Assembly (NCBI GenBank): GCA_913774955.1
Contig: CAJYKV010000026.1
Span: 1-33,251, forward strand
Source: an uncultured Acidovorax sp.
GTDB taxonomy: Bacteria; Pseudomonadota; Gammaproteobacteria; Burkholderiales; Burkholderiaceae_C
DNA: 33,251 nt
Reading direction: 5' to 3'
Positions within the stretch are counted from its first letter, which is position 1. Every line of letters begins with the position of its first letter. Below the pieces are notes generated by a model, which saw only the letters and a program-made list of their open reading frames with translations, was not told the origin of the DNA and made no database searches. Shown one piece after another: positions 7,294 to 18,312 of this stretch. The position numbers and the translations under genes were made by a program.

Positions 7294-8358
7294 ATGGCGA
7301 AATCCCTGCGCCTGTCCGAGAAATGGTTCCGCCGCGGCCTGTGGCTGGTGGCGGTGGTGTTCGCGAGCTTCCTGATCGGGCTCGGCGGCACGCTGGTGGG
7401 CGATCTGCCGCGCGTGGAGGCGCCGCTGCAGCTCGACGATTACCTCGACCGCCCCGCGGCGCTGGCGCTGCGCACCGAGGTGGAGTCATCGGAGGGGGCC
7501 GAGCGGCGCGCCCAGGCGGCGCTGGAGCAGGCGCGGCTGCAGCGCAGCAAGGCGCGCAGCGAAAGCCAGACCGCCCGCGAGAGCTTCGACAACTGGATCG
7601 CGACGCGCAGCGCCACTCAGCAGTCCGAGCACAACCCCGAGGTGGTGCAGCGCACCCAGGCGCTGGACGCGCTCAAGGCGCGCGAGCGCGAGACGCAGCA
7701 GGCGGTGGAAGCCCAGCAGCAGGCAGCGCTCGATGCGCGGCAGGCGGCGGACGCCGCACGCGAGCGGCTGCAGCAGATGGAAGCAGGGGGCTACGAGCGG
7801 ATGCGGGTGGCGCAGCGCAAGCTGGAACTGCGCGTCTTCCTGTACCGGCTGGCGCTCACGCTGCCGCTCTTGGTGGTCGCGGGCTGGCTGTTCGCGAAGA
7901 AGCGCCAGAGTACCTGGTGGCCCTTCGTCTGGGGCTTCATCTTCTTCGCGGTGTTCGTGTTCTTCGTCGAGCTGGTGCCCTACCTGCCGAGCTACGGCGG
8001 CTACGTGCGCTATGCCGTCGGCATCGTGGCGACGGTGCTGGTGGGCCGCTACGCCATTCTCGCGCTCAACCGCTACCTGGAGCGGCAGCGCCAGGCGGAG
8101 GCGCTTCCCGATGCCCAGCGGCGCGAGGAGCTGAGCTACGACGTCGCCCTCGCGCGGCTGTCCAAGGGCGTGTGCCCCGGCTGCGAACGGCCCGTGGACC
8201 TGAAGAACGAGGCGATCGATTTTTGCCCGCACTGCGGCATCTGCCTTTTCGACCGCTGCGGAAACTGCCGCACGCGCAAGAGCGCGTTCGCGCGGTTCTG
8301 CCATGCCTGCGGCACGGGCAGCACGGCGGCGGCAGGACCCGCCGCCGGGCGGCCGTAG
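7294..8358 (+). CDS. Membrane protein with coiled coil and C-terminal zinc ribbon
   Basis: A 354-residue protein with a strong AAGGAG site before the ATG at 7294. Layout: a transmembrane helix at about residues 13-35 (LWLVAVVFASFLIGLGGTLV); a long Glu/Gln/Arg/Ala-rich coiled coil at about 60-170; three further membrane helices at about 184-202, 208-231 and 240-258; and a cysteine-rich C-terminus at about 294-336. That C-terminus has CPGC, CPHCGIC, CGNC and CHACG, nine cysteines in a double zinc-ribbon spacing. By topology the coiled coil would be periplasmic and the zinc ribbons cytoplasmic. Zinc ribbons of this type usually mediate protein or nucleic-acid contacts. No named family is recognised. 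It follows the DUF2145 gene after 77 bases. Confidence 0.8.
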   Translation: MAKSLRLSEKWFRRGLWLVAVVFASFLIGLGGTLVGDLPRVEAPLQLDDYLDRPAALALRTEVESSEGAERRAQAALEQARLQRSKARSESQTARESFDNWIATRSATQQSEHNPEVVQRTQALDALKARERETQQAVEAQQQAALDARQAADAARERLQQMEAGGYERMRVAQRKLELRVFLYRLALTLPLLVVAGWLFAKKRQSTWWPFVWGFIFFAVFVFFVELVPYLPSYGGYVRYAVGIVATVLVGRYAILALNRYLERQRQAEALPDAQRREELSYDVALARLSKGVCPGCERPVDLKNEAIDFCPHCGICLFDRCGNCRTRKSAFARFCHACGTGSTAAAGPAAGRP

Positions 8359-8508
8359 GCAGGGCCTGGAAGGCGCGCAGGAGAACGGCGCAAGTGATAA
8401 AAATAAAAGCGGAAATTAGGGATTTCTAAGATGGACGCAAGCAAAAATTGATGTTTTCTTGAATAATGAAAAAAATTGCATCATTTCTTGTCGATCCCAG
8501 AGACCTCC
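8359..8508. promoter_or_regulatory. AT-rich leader before the chemotaxis operon
   Basis: About 110 bases (8395-8500) are strongly AT-rich against a very GC-rich background, as expected for a promoter region of the receptor/CheW pair. I could not identify convincing -35/-10 elements or a flagellar sigma-28 site by eye. Confidence 0.4.
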
Positions 8509-10638
8509 ATGTCCCAACCGCCTGCCGCTGTTCCCACCGACCTGTCCGTCGCATTCGCCCAAGCCGTCCGGTCATCGCAAGCCTTCATCGAACTGGATGG
8601 CCGCGGCCATGTGGTGGCGGTGCACCCCGCCGTGCTGGAAATGACCCAGCATGCCGAGGCGGACGTCATGGGCCACCACTACCGGAGCTGCTTCCCGCGT
8701 GCGGCGGAATGGCTGGACGCCTGCTTCGCGGCCGACGCCGCGCAAACGGTGCAGGCCGCCACCGGCCGCCATTTCGGCAGTTGGAAACGCGACTGCGTGA
8801 CCCGCACCCAGGCCTTCCTGCTGCGTGGCGAGGACGGCGCGGTGAGGCAGGCCATGCTGCTGCTGGAGGACGTGTCGGAGCAGCGGGCCGCCCTGCGGGA
8901 GTACCAGGGCCACATCAACGCGATCGACCGCGCCATGGCCATCATCGAGTTCGACCTGAAGGGCCATGTCCTGAAGGCCAACCAGAACTTCCTCGACACC
9001 TTCGGCTACGCCGCCGAGGAGATCCTCGGGGTGCACCACCGCATCTTCTGCGATGCCGAGCATGTGCGAAGCCTGGACTACCGGGAGTTCTGGGAGCGCC
9101 TGGCCGCGGGTGAATTCCAGAGCAACGAGTACCGCCGCATCCGCAAGAACGGACAGGATGTGTGGATCCAGGCGTCCTACAACCCCGTCCTCGACGAGGA
9201 CGGCCGACCGGTGAAAGTGGTCAAGTACGCCACCGACATCACCGAGGCCAAACAGCGCAATACCGAGAACGCGGGCCGGGTGGAAGCCATCAGCCGTTCC
9301 ACGGCGGTGGTCGAGTTCTCGGTAGACGGCACGGTGCTGACAGCCAACGCGCTGTTCCTCAAGACGATGGGCTACACGATGGAGCAGGTGCAGGGCCGGC
9401 ACCACCGCATTTTCTGCCTGCCCGAACATGCCGACAGCCCGGGCTACCGCGACTTCTGGCGCAAACTGGGCGATGGCGAGTTCGAGGCCGGCGTGTACCG
9501 CCGCATCACGCGCGACGGGCGCGAGGTCTGGCTGCAGGCGTCGTACAACCCGATTTTCGACGGCGAGGGCCGCCAGGTGAAGGTCGTCAAATACGCCACC
9601 GACATCACCGTCGAGAAGATGCGCAACGCCGAATACGAGGGCAAGGTCAACGCCATGTCCCGTGCGCAGGCCGTCATCGAGTTCGACCTGGAAGGCAACG
9701 TGCTGCATGCCAACGGCAACTTCCTCGGCGCGCTGGGCTACACCCTGCGCGAGATCGTGGGGCAGCACCACAAGATGTTCTGCGAGCCCGACTTCGTGCG
9801 CTCGTCCGAGTACCGCGATTTCTGGGCGAAGCTCAGTCGCGGCGAGTTCTACTCGGGCCTGTACAAGCGCATCAGCAAGCACGGCTACCCGGTGTGGATC
9901 CAGGCGACCTACAACCCGATCATCGGGCCCGACGGCAACCCGGTGAAGATCATCAAGTACGCCATCGACGTGAGCGAGCAGGTGGAGCGCGAGCAACTGG
10001 TGCGCAGCCGGGTGGGCGAGATGGGCCACTCGATCCAGCAGCTGACCGAGACCATCGGCGAGATCTCGCGCACCACCCGCCACTCCACCGAGCTGGCCGC
10101 CGTCACGCAGGCCGAGGCGCGGCGCGGCAGCCAGACGCTGCAGCGCTCCGTGGAGGCCACCAAGGCCATCCAGGAGTCGTCCGACGACATCAACGCCATC
10201 GTGCAGGTGATCGGCGACATCGCCAACCAGACGAACCTGCTGGCCTTCAACGCCGCCATCGAGGCCGCGCGGGCCGGCTCGCACGGCCTGGGCTTCTCGG
10301 TCGTCGCGGACGAGGTGCGCAAGCTGGCCGAGAAGTCGTCGCAGGCGACGCGCGAGATCACCAAGCTGATCGCCGAATCGGTGGCGCGCGTGCGCCAGGG
10401 CGGCGACATCTCCTCCCAGGCGGCGGAGAATTTCGAACGCATCGTGCAGGGCGTGGAGCAGACGACCGCGTCCATCGCCGGCATCCACACCGCAACCGAG
10501 GCGCAGACCGCTGCCACGCGCAATGTCGCCCAACTGCTGGAAGAGCTGACACGGGTGTCGATGCGCATCCGCACGGATGCTTCGGACCGGGCGGCGCCTG
10601 CAGCACCCGCGGCACCTGTGGCGCAGGTGGGCGCATGA
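8509..10638 (+). CDS. Soluble multi-PAS methyl-accepting chemotaxis protein (BdlA-like)
   Basis: A 709-residue protein with no membrane helix. I chose the ATG at 8509. A TTG upstream in frame is possible but not needed. Four PAS units follow each other: a diverged one at about residues 20-130, then three close copies that repeat every 122 residues. Each of the three contains a (V/I)(I/V)EF core, an HH(R/K)(I/M)FC motif, W(I/L)QA(S/T)YNP and a C-terminal VK(V/I)(V/I)KYA(T/I)D(I/V) element. The C-terminal third is an MCP signalling domain whose hairpin tip reads [20 protein letters not shown], the CheA/CheW contact site. There is no HAMP domain and no C-terminal methyltransferase-docking pentapeptide. 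The order resembles Pseudomonas BdlA and soluble Aer-like receptors that sense redox or metabolic state. The TGA overlaps the ATG of the CheW-type gene, so both are made together. Confidence 0.92.
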   Translation: MSQPPAAVPTDLSVAFAQAVRSSQAFIELDGRGHVVAVHPAVLEMTQHAEADVMGHHYRSCFPRAAEWLDACFAADAAQTVQAATGRHFGSWKRDCVTRTQAFLLRGEDGAVRQAMLLLEDVSEQRAALREYQGHINAIDRAMAIIEFDLKGHVLKANQNFLDTFGYAAEEILGVHHRIFCDAEHVRSLDYREFWERLAAGEFQSNEYRRIRKNGQDVWIQASYNPVLDEDGRPVKVVKYATDITEAKQRNTENAGRVEAISRSTAVVEFSVDGTVLTANALFLKTMGYTMEQVQGRHHRIFCLPEHADSPGYRDFWRKLGDGEFEAGVYRRITRDGREVWLQASYNPIFDGEGRQVKVVKYATDITVEKMRNAEYEGKVNAMSRAQAVIEFDLEGNVLHANGNFLGALGYTLREIVGQHHKMFCEPDFVRSSEYRDFWAKLSRGEFYSGLYKRISKHGYPVWIQATYNPIIGPDGNPVKIIKYAIDVSEQVEREQLVRSRVGEMGHSIQQLTETIGEISRTTRHSTELAAVTQAEARRGSQTLQRSVEATKAIQESSDDINAIVQVIGDIANQTNLLAFNAAIEAARAGSHGLGFSVVADEVRKLAEKSSQATREITKLIAESVARVRQGGDISSQAAENFERIVQGVEQTTASIAGIHTATEAQTAATRNVAQLLEELTRVSMRIRTDASDRAAPAAPAAPVAQVGA
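8932..9975 (+). repeat. Three in-gene PAS repeats with an exact 366-base period
   Basis: The coding equivalents of (V/I)(I/V)EF begin at 8941, 9307 and 9673, exactly 366 bases (122 codons) apart. Each unit carries HHRIFC or HHKMFC and ends in KYATDI or KYAIDV. The first, diverged PAS core begins 357 bases before the first copy. This is internal gene amplification without any insertion or deletion between copies. Confidence 0.85.
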
Positions 10639-12242
10639 CGGCCGGCGCGACGGTGCTGCATTTCGGCATCGTCCGCGCTGCGGGGCAGGAGATCGCCATC
10701 GCGTCCAGCGAACTGGTCGAGGCCGTGGACATGCCCCCGCAGCTGCTTCCGCTGCCCGAGCCGTCACCGCTGATGGCGGGCATGTTCCTGCTGCGCGGGC
10801 GGCTGGTGCCGGTGCTGGATCTGCAGCGGCTCATGGCCCCTGCCGCCACGCCCGGGGCCGACTTCCCCGGGGAGGGCGCTGCGGCGGCGTCCCCGGCCAC
10901 ATCCGCGCCCCCGTCCATCTCCGCCTCCACACCCCAGCCCTCACCCGCCGTCCGGGCGGGCCGGTGCCGCCAGGTGGCCGTGGTGGCGCATGGCGGCCGG
11001 CGCCTGGGCATCGGCGTGGACAGCATCGCCGGCGTGCTGCGCGTGCCGCCGTCGGCCCTCACCGCGCTGGGCGGCGCGCCGGAGGCGCTGTTCGGCCATT
11101 GGGTGGTCACGCAGGACCCGGAGGCCCGCGCCCTGCCGGTGCTGCAGGTGCCCGTCCTGCTGGAGCACACGCCGGGCGTGGTGCCCACGGTGCAGCCTGC
11201 CGAGGCCGTGCCGGGCGACACGGCCGTGCAGGCCGCGGCAGCCCATCGGCACACCCTCGCATCGCTGGAAGGACAGGTGCTGGCCTTCGACTTCGCCGAC
11301 GTGCCCGACATCCTGCCGATGCCCGCCATGCGCGCCTTCTTCGCCGCGAGCGGTCCGTTGCGCGGGCTCGTGCCATGGCGGGGCCATGAAGTCGCGGTGG
11401 TCGATCTGCAGCGGCTGCTGGGCACGGAGCACCGCGGGCCAGCCACGGCGCCGGCCCTGCTGCCGGGGGCGTCGAAACCCTTGCTGATGGTGCTGCAGCG
11501 CGGAGACCGGCGCATCGGCGTGCAGGTGGACGCGCTGCTGGGCATGGACATGGCGGCGCCCGACGCCACGGTGCCTCTGGGCGCCGGGGCCAGCCTGCAT
11601 CCGGAATGCTATGCCGGCGCCCTGCGCACGTCGGCGCACGGCATCGCAGCGGTGCTGCGGGTGGAGGGACTGCTGGCGCATCCGCTCGTCGCCGCCTTCC
11701 TCGACAGCCAGCCGCCGGTCGTCGGCGGCGCGCAGGCGGTGGCGGACACGGCGCGCGGCGACGGCGTCCGCACCACGTTCCTCGTCTACCGGGCCGGAGG
11801 CGATTGCGCCACGCCGCTCGCCGAGGTGGAGGAAATCCTCGACTACGCCGCGCCCGTCGTGCGCATCGACGGCGTGGGCAACGGCATGTGCGGAATGATC
11901 GAGCGCCGCGGCCGGCCGCTGGAAGTCTTCTGCCTGCGCAGCCTGCTGGGCAGCACCGCGGCCGAACCCACGGCGCAGTCGCGGGTGCTGGTGGTGCGGC
12001 AGGGCGAGCGGCTGCGCGGCTTCCTCGTGGACAGCCTGGTGTCGCTGGTTTCCGCCGATGCGTCCGCGCTGATCGGCCGCGAGGCCGCCTTGCCCGCCGG
12101 TGCCGCACGGCGTGGTGGCAGCGGCCTGGGGCGCATGCTCACGGTGGGCAAGGGCGCCGAGGCCGTCACCTGCCGCCACGTGGGCCTGGGCGCGCTCATG
12201 GCGCCGCACTCGCCGGCGGCTCCGGGCAGTCTCACCCTGTAA
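10635..12242 (+). CDS. Triple CheW-domain chemotaxis scaffold protein
   Basis: A 535-residue protein whose ATG overlaps the stop of the receptor gene (ATGA at 10635-10638). Three CheW-like domains can be traced. Domain 1 is about residues 5-175, with [38 protein letters not shown] and [18 protein letters not shown], interrupted by a Pro/Ser/Ala linker at about 72-105. Domain 2 is about 215-385, with [37 protein letters not shown] and [15 protein letters not shown]. Domain 3 is about 395-525, with [39 protein letters not shown] and [16 protein letters not shown]. Ordinary CheW has one domain and bridges receptor and CheA. Three in one chain could cross-link receptor and kinase rings or titrate them. 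No kinase or receiver domain is present. Confidence 0.88.
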   Translation: MTAGATVLHFGIVRAAGQEIAIASSELVEAVDMPPQLLPLPEPSPLMAGMFLLRGRLVPVLDLQRLMAPAATPGADFPGEGAAAASPATSAPPSISASTPQPSPAVRAGRCRQVAVVAHGGRRLGIGVDSIAGVLRVPPSALTALGGAPEALFGHWVVTQDPEARALPVLQVPVLLEHTPGVVPTVQPAEAVPGDTAVQAAAAHRHTLASLEGQVLAFDFADVPDILPMPAMRAFFAASGPLRGLVPWRGHEVAVVDLQRLLGTEHRGPATAPALLPGASKPLLMVLQRGDRRIGVQVDALLGMDMAAPDATVPLGAGASLHPECYAGALRTSAHGIAAVLRVEGLLAHPLVAAFLDSQPPVVGGAQAVADTARGDGVRTTFLVYRAGGDCATPLAEVEEILDYAAPVVRIDGVGNGMCGMIERRGRPLEVFCLRSLLGSTAAEPTAQSRVLVVRQGERLRGFLVDSLVSLVSADASALIGREAALPAGAARRGGSGLGRMLTVGKGAEAVTCRHVGLGALMAPHSPAAPGSLTL

Positions 12243-12370
12243 CCCGGGCCGGGACAGGAGGCGCTTTTCTCCTACACCTGCGGGGGGCGCATGTTTTCCA
12301 GACTGGAGGACTGTGCCCGCCCCTGGTGGCGGGCGACGTTGAACCCACCGATCGCATCGCAGGAGAACCC

Positions 12371-13249
12371 ATGCCGCTCGACCCCCGCACCGCCGGCCCC
12401 CGTCCGCCCTTCAACGACCAGCAGCCGCTCACGCCGCCCGGCGCCGAGACCGACATGCACCCGCAGCCCGACTACGGCGCCACGTCGTACAAAGGATCGG
12501 GCAAGCTCCAGGGGCGCCGCGCCGTCATCACGGGCGGCGACAGCGGCATCGGCCGCGCGGTGGCGCTGGCCTTCGCGCGCGAGGGCGCGGACGTGCTCAT
12601 CGCCTACCTGCCCGAGGAAGAGGCGGACGCCCGCAAGACCCTCGACATCGTCACTGCCGAAGGCCGCCGCGCGGTCGGCGTGCCGGGCGACATCCGCGAG
12701 GAGGCGCAATGCAACGCGATCATCGACCGCGCGCTGAAGGATCTGGGCGGCATCGACATCCTCGTCAACAACGCCGCCTACCAGATGGCGCACGAGAGCA
12801 TCGACGAGATCTCAGCCGAGGAGTTCGACCGCACCTTCCGCACCAACGTGTACGCCACGTTCTACCTGAGCAAGGCCGCCTCCAAGCACATGCCGCCGGG
12901 CAGCGCGATCATCAACACCGTCTCGGTGAACGCGGACAAGCCCAACAAGACGCTGCTGGCGTATGCCTCCACCAAGGGCGCGCTGCAGAACTTCACGGGC
13001 GGCCTCGCGCAACTGCTGGCCGACAAGGGCATCCGCGTGAACTGCGTGGCCCCGGGCCCGATCTGGACGCCGCTGATCCCGTCCACGATGCCGATCGAGC
13101 GCGCCCGCGAATTCGGCAAGCAGGTGCCGCTGCAGCGCCCCGGCCAGCCCGCCGAGGTGGCGCCGGCTTACGTGATGCTCGCGTCCGACCAGGCGAGCTT
13201 CATCTCGGGCGCGACGGTGGCGGTGACGGGCGGCGTGCCGATCATCTGA
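12371..13249 (+). CDS. SDR family oxidoreductase (YghA / general stress protein 39 type)
   Basis: A 292-residue NAD(P)-dependent short-chain dehydrogenase. AGGAG lies just before the ATG at 12371. The first 45 residues are a Pro-rich extension (PFNDQQPLTPPGAETDMHP) typical of the YghA/YdaD group, whose length is about 290. The cofactor motif TGGDSGIG is at about residues 53-60, DILVNNAA follows, the catalytic Ser is in NTVSVNADKPNKT, and the YASTK active site has Tyr198 and Lys202. PGPIWTPLIP and SFISGATVAVTGG complete the fold. Family members reduce aldehydes or ketones and are often stress-induced; the substrate is unknown. It is a single gene, with 128 bases separating it from the CheW gene. 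Confidence 0.93.
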   Translation: MPLDPRTAGPRPPFNDQQPLTPPGAETDMHPQPDYGATSYKGSGKLQGRRAVITGGDSGIGRAVALAFAREGADVLIAYLPEEEADARKTLDIVTAEGRRAVGVPGDIREEAQCNAIIDRALKDLGGIDILVNNAAYQMAHESIDEISAEEFDRTFRTNVYATFYLSKAASKHMPPGSAIINTVSVNADKPNKTLLAYASTKGALQNFTGGLAQLLADKGIRVNCVAPGPIWTPLIPSTMPIERAREFGKQVPLQRPGQPAEVAPAYVMLASDQASFISGATVAVTGGVPII

Positions 13250-13252
13250 CGA

Positions 13253-13277
13253 GCCGGGGCGTGATTCACGCCCCGGC
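13253..13277. terminator. Strong inverted repeat between convergent SDR and GST genes
   Basis: gccggggcgtga and tcacgccccggc form a perfect 12-base inverted repeat around a single base, 4 bases after the SDR stop and 25 bases from the GST stop. It is placed as a bidirectional terminator for two convergent genes. It has no T tract on either side, so termination efficiency is uncertain. Confidence 0.55.
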
Positions 13278-13301
13278 CCGGGGCGGATCGGCCGTCGAGC
13301 C

Positions 13302-13988
13302 TCAACTCATCACCACCGGGCCGCCCTGCGCGATCGCGCGCTGGTACGCCGGGCGCGCGTTGATGCGGTCGCGGTACGCCTTGAGGGCGGTGAATTCGAC
13401 CGCGCCGCTGGCGCGCGAGATCGCCGCCTCCACCGCGAAGCTCATCTGGAAGTCGGCGATGGTGATCGCATCGCCCGCGAACCATGGATGGCGCGTGAGG
13501 TGGTCTTCCATGAAGGCGAGGGCCGTGAGCAGGTTCGGGTCCACCAGCTTCTTCTGCGCCTTGCCGCAGATCGCGTAGGCCACCGGCCGCGCGAAGAACG
13601 GCATCGGCTGCAGCGGAAGGGTTTTGAAGACCAGCTTCATCACCAGCCAGTTCATGAGCGAGCCTTCGGCGTAGTGCATCCAGAAGCGGCACTGCCGGTG
13701 CTCGGGCGTGCCCGCCTGGGGGACGAGGTGGGCCAGCTCGCCCGTGGCCTGCGCGCCGTAGCGCTCGGCGATGTGCTCGATGATCGCGCCGGATTCGGCG
13801 ATCACCTCGCCCCCGTCCTCGATCACCGGCGATTTGCCGAGCGGGTGGATGCGCTTGAGCTCGGGCGGCGCGAGGCGGGTGCGCGGATCGCGCTGGTAGC
13901 GTTTGAGATCGTAGGCCACGCCCAGCTCTTCGAGGAGCCAGAGCACGCGCTGCGAGCGGGAGGTTTCGAGGTGGTGGACGGTCAGCAT
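13302..13988 (-). CDS. Glutathione S-transferase family protein
   Basis: A 228-residue protein. The N-terminal thioredoxin-like domain starts MLTVHHLETSRSQRVLWLLE, with the Ser/Arg of SRSQR at the usual glutathione-activating position. It continues with HPLGKSPVIEDGG (the cis-Pro and gamma-glutamyl contact region) and ESGAIIEHI. The all-helical C-terminal domain has the N-capping box in ITIADFQMSFA. Bacterial GSTs with this N-terminus act in detoxification or peroxide reduction; the substrate is unknown. I chose ATG 13988 because the fold starts there. ATG 13997 would add three residues, and neither has a clear ribosome site. It is followed by no other minus-strand gene and is convergent with the SDR. 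Confidence 0.9.
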   Translation of the reverse strand: MLTVHHLETSRSQRVLWLLEELGVAYDLKRYQRDPRTRLAPPELKRIHPLGKSPVIEDGGEVIAESGAIIEHIAERYGAQATGELAHLVPQAGTPEHRQCRFWMHYAEGSLMNWLVMKLVFKTLPLQPMPFFARPVAYAICGKAQKKLVDPNLLTALAFMEDHLTRHPWFAGDAITIADFQMSFAVEAAISRASGAVEFTALKAYRDRINARPAYQRAIAQGGPVVMS

Positions 13989-14065
13989 GGGCCGCATGGT
14001 AGGCGCTGCCCCGGCCGGGCGGCGTAGGCCGCCGCCCCACGCCCTGCCGCGCCGGCGGCCTTGTG

Positions 14066-16509
<2,444 letters not shown>

Positions 16510-16541
16510 AAAAAAAGGCCGGGGCATGCGCTCCCGGCCTT
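16510..16541 (-). terminator. Rho-independent terminator of the rep-lipoprotein-pldA operon
   Basis: On the minus strand ggccgggag (16539-16531) and ccccggcc (16524-16517) form a GC-rich stem around a 6-base loop, directly followed by seven T residues (16516-16510). It lies about 36 bases after the pldA stop codon. Confidence 0.85.
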
Positions 16542-16576
16542 CGCGTGCTGCGCGGGCGTGGGGCCCGCAGCGGCGA

Positions 16577-17806
16577 TCAGAAATCCACGAGGCTCAGGCC
16601 CACGCTGAACACCGTGCGCTTGCGGTTGTAGTCGGTGATCGTGTCGCCGTAGCCGCTGAAGAGCGAAGTGTGGAACCGCAGGTTGCTCTTCGCGCCGCCC
16701 AGGTCGTTGCCGACCGCGCGCATCCATTCCAGGCGCACGGAGCCGCGCTGGGTGGAGCCGAACGAGTTGCGCGCCGTGAGCGACAGGTTGTTGTCGCGGT
16801 CGTAGTTCCAGCCGACCTGCACCTCGCCGCGGCCCATGTACTCGACGATGTCCGGATTGTCGTCGTCGCCCGCGCTTTCCTTCAGGCGCTTCCAGACGCG
16901 CGCGTTCACCGTCCAGCGGTTGTCGAGTTCCATGCCGGTCATCAGGTAGGCGCGGTTCCAACTGCGCGAGAGCGGCAGGTTCTGGCCGTTGGACTGGTGC
17001 ACCAGCCCGATGCCGCTGTAGCGCCAGCGCCAGCCGAAGGGCAGCTTGGCGTCGGTGGGGTAGACGTACATCACTTCCGGCTCGTGGTCGGTGGCGCGGA
17101 ACGGGCGCGAGATGTCCGGGCTGAAGAGCTGCCAGTACGACTGCTGCGTGTACCCGACCCAGAGCGAATCCTTGAGCGTCGGGTGGCCCTGCGTGAGCAG
17201 GCCCTGCGCGAGCTTGGTGCGCACCGAGAGCTGGATGCGGGTTTCGGTGGTGCGGTAGTCGACGGCGGTGGCCGCGGTGTGGTCGGCCGCGGGCGAGGAG
17301 GGCCGGCGGTTCACCGTGTCGGAGGCCACGACCGAGATCGAGATCGGCCGGTAGCCGCGGAACCGGAAGGTGCCGCAGTCGCTGCCCGATTCCAGCTCCC
17401 AGAAGCGCGAGAGCGTGCTGTACTGCTCGTCGCGGCAGCCTTCCACCTGGGCGACGTCGATCACGCGCGTGGCCGGCAGCGTGGTGTCCACGGGCGTGGG
17501 CGGCGCGTTGTCGCCCGCCTGCGCGGCGGACGCCGTGGCCGGCTGGGATTTGCCGGTGGCCGGTGCGGGCGCCGCGGCGGTGGCGGGCCCCTGGCGCCAG
17601 GCCTGCTGGCCCGCCCACTGGTCGAAGCAGGCCAGGCGTGCCTCGCCGCTCGCCATCGCGGTGCAGCGCTGCCAGGCCGCGCCCGCGGCGCCGGAGGCCG
17701 GTGCCGGGGACTGCTGCTGGGCGAAGGCGGCGCCCGCGGGCGCGCAGAGCGCGATCGCCAGCGCGCCGAGGCGCACCGGGCCGGCCGGGCGGGGCGGGCG
17801 CGTCAT
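16577..17806 (-). CDS. pldA: Outer membrane phospholipase A1 (OMPLA)
   Basis: A 409-residue outer-membrane beta-barrel enzyme that hydrolyses acyl chains of phospholipids misplaced in the outer leaflet. The signal peptide (RLGALAIALCAPAGAAFA|QQQ) is followed by a linker region of about 90 residues rich in Ala/Pro/Gln. The catalytic triad is clear: His270 and Ser272 in GLVHQSNGQN and Asn284 in SRSWNR, with the same spacing as E. coli H142/S144/N156; the SRS segment is the calcium site. YTQQSYWQLF and GYGDTITDYNRKRTVFSVGL are barrel strands, and the C-terminal Phe fits Bam-dependent assembly. E. coli PldA is about 289 residues, so the N-terminal extension accounts for the extra length. The ATG overlaps the stop of the lipoprotein gene upstream. 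Confidence 0.95.
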   Translation of the reverse strand: MTRPPRPAGPVRLGALAIALCAPAGAAFAQQQSPAPASGAAGAAWQRCTAMASGEARLACFDQWAGQQAWRQGPATAAAPAPATGKSQPATASAAQAGDNAPPTPVDTTLPATRVIDVAQVEGCRDEQYSTLSRFWELESGSDCGTFRFRGYRPISISVVASDTVNRRPSSPAADHTAATAVDYRTTETRIQLSVRTKLAQGLLTQGHPTLKDSLWVGYTQQSYWQLFSPDISRPFRATDHEPEVMYVYPTDAKLPFGWRWRYSGIGLVHQSNGQNLPLSRSWNRAYLMTGMELDNRWTVNARVWKRLKESAGDDDNPDIVEYMGRGEVQVGWNYDRDNNLSLTARNSFGSTQRGSVRLEWMRAVGNDLGGAKSNLRFHTSLFSGYGDTITDYNRKRTVFSVGLSLVDF

Positions 17807-18312
17807 GGCGTGCCCGCCTGCTTGCGCAGCACGAACGGAAGGGGTCGGTTGTCTTGTGCGTTGGTCCATGTTCCGCGGATCTCCTTGCCGCAACTGCCGT
17901 CCACCACCCGGCCGATCCAGGTGGCGCTGATGTTCTTGCCGTTCAGCGATTCCTCGAGCGTGAGGTCGCCGTCGTCCACGTCGCCCGCGGCCTGGGCCGT
18001 GGTGCCGTCGCGCTCCACCGTGCCGCGCACGCTCTGCGCGAGTTCCGGGTGGGGCCGCAGCACCACACGCGCGGTGCCGCCGCCTTCCAGTTCCGCGCTC
18101 CAGGCGCCGATCAATTGGCGGTGCGTGGTGTCTTCCGCGTCCGGGCAGCCGGGGTTGGACGGGCGCGGGCTGGCTGCTGCGGCCGATGCGGCGGCGGGGC
18201 GGTTCTGCGCGGGCGCGCAGGCGGCGGTGGCGATGCAGGCCGCCAGCGCCGCCGCCCAGCGGGCAGGGCGGCGCCCGGGGGCTGCGCGTCGGGAATCGTT
18301 CTCGGGCGTCAT
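17803..18312 (-). CDS. Small lipoprotein of unknown function
   Basis: A 169-residue protein. The N-terminus is basic (SRRAAPGRRPARW) and leads to a lipobox LAAC with lipidated Cys26. Cys32 in TAAC fits less well. A low-complexity Ala/Ser/Pro linker is followed by a beta-rich domain (QLIGAWSAELEGGGTARVVL, GDLTLEESLNGKNISATWIG, IRGTWTNAQDNRPLPFVLRK). This resembles a small lipocalin-like barrel, but I cannot name the family. Its start overlaps the rep stop (ATGA) and its stop overlaps the pldA start (ATGA). It is therefore made in step with OMPLA and may work at the same membrane. Confidence 0.82.
   Translation of the reverse strand: MTPENDSRRAAPGRRPARWAAALAACIATAACAPAQNRPAAASAAAASPRPSNPGCPDAEDTTHRQLIGAWSAELEGGGTARVVLRPHPELAQSVRGTVERDGTTAQAAGDVDDGDLTLEESLNGKNISATWIGRVVDGSCGKEIRGTWTNAQDNRPLPFVLRKQAGTP

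Noticed and set aside
8476-8508. TTG start for the multi-PAS receptor
   Set aside because: The ATG at 8509 suits the domain start, and the added residues lie in the AT-rich leader.
17803-18312. Cys32 as lipidated residue of the small lipoprotein
   Set aside because: TAAC lacks the usual Leu at -3. LAAC at Cys26 is the better lipobox.
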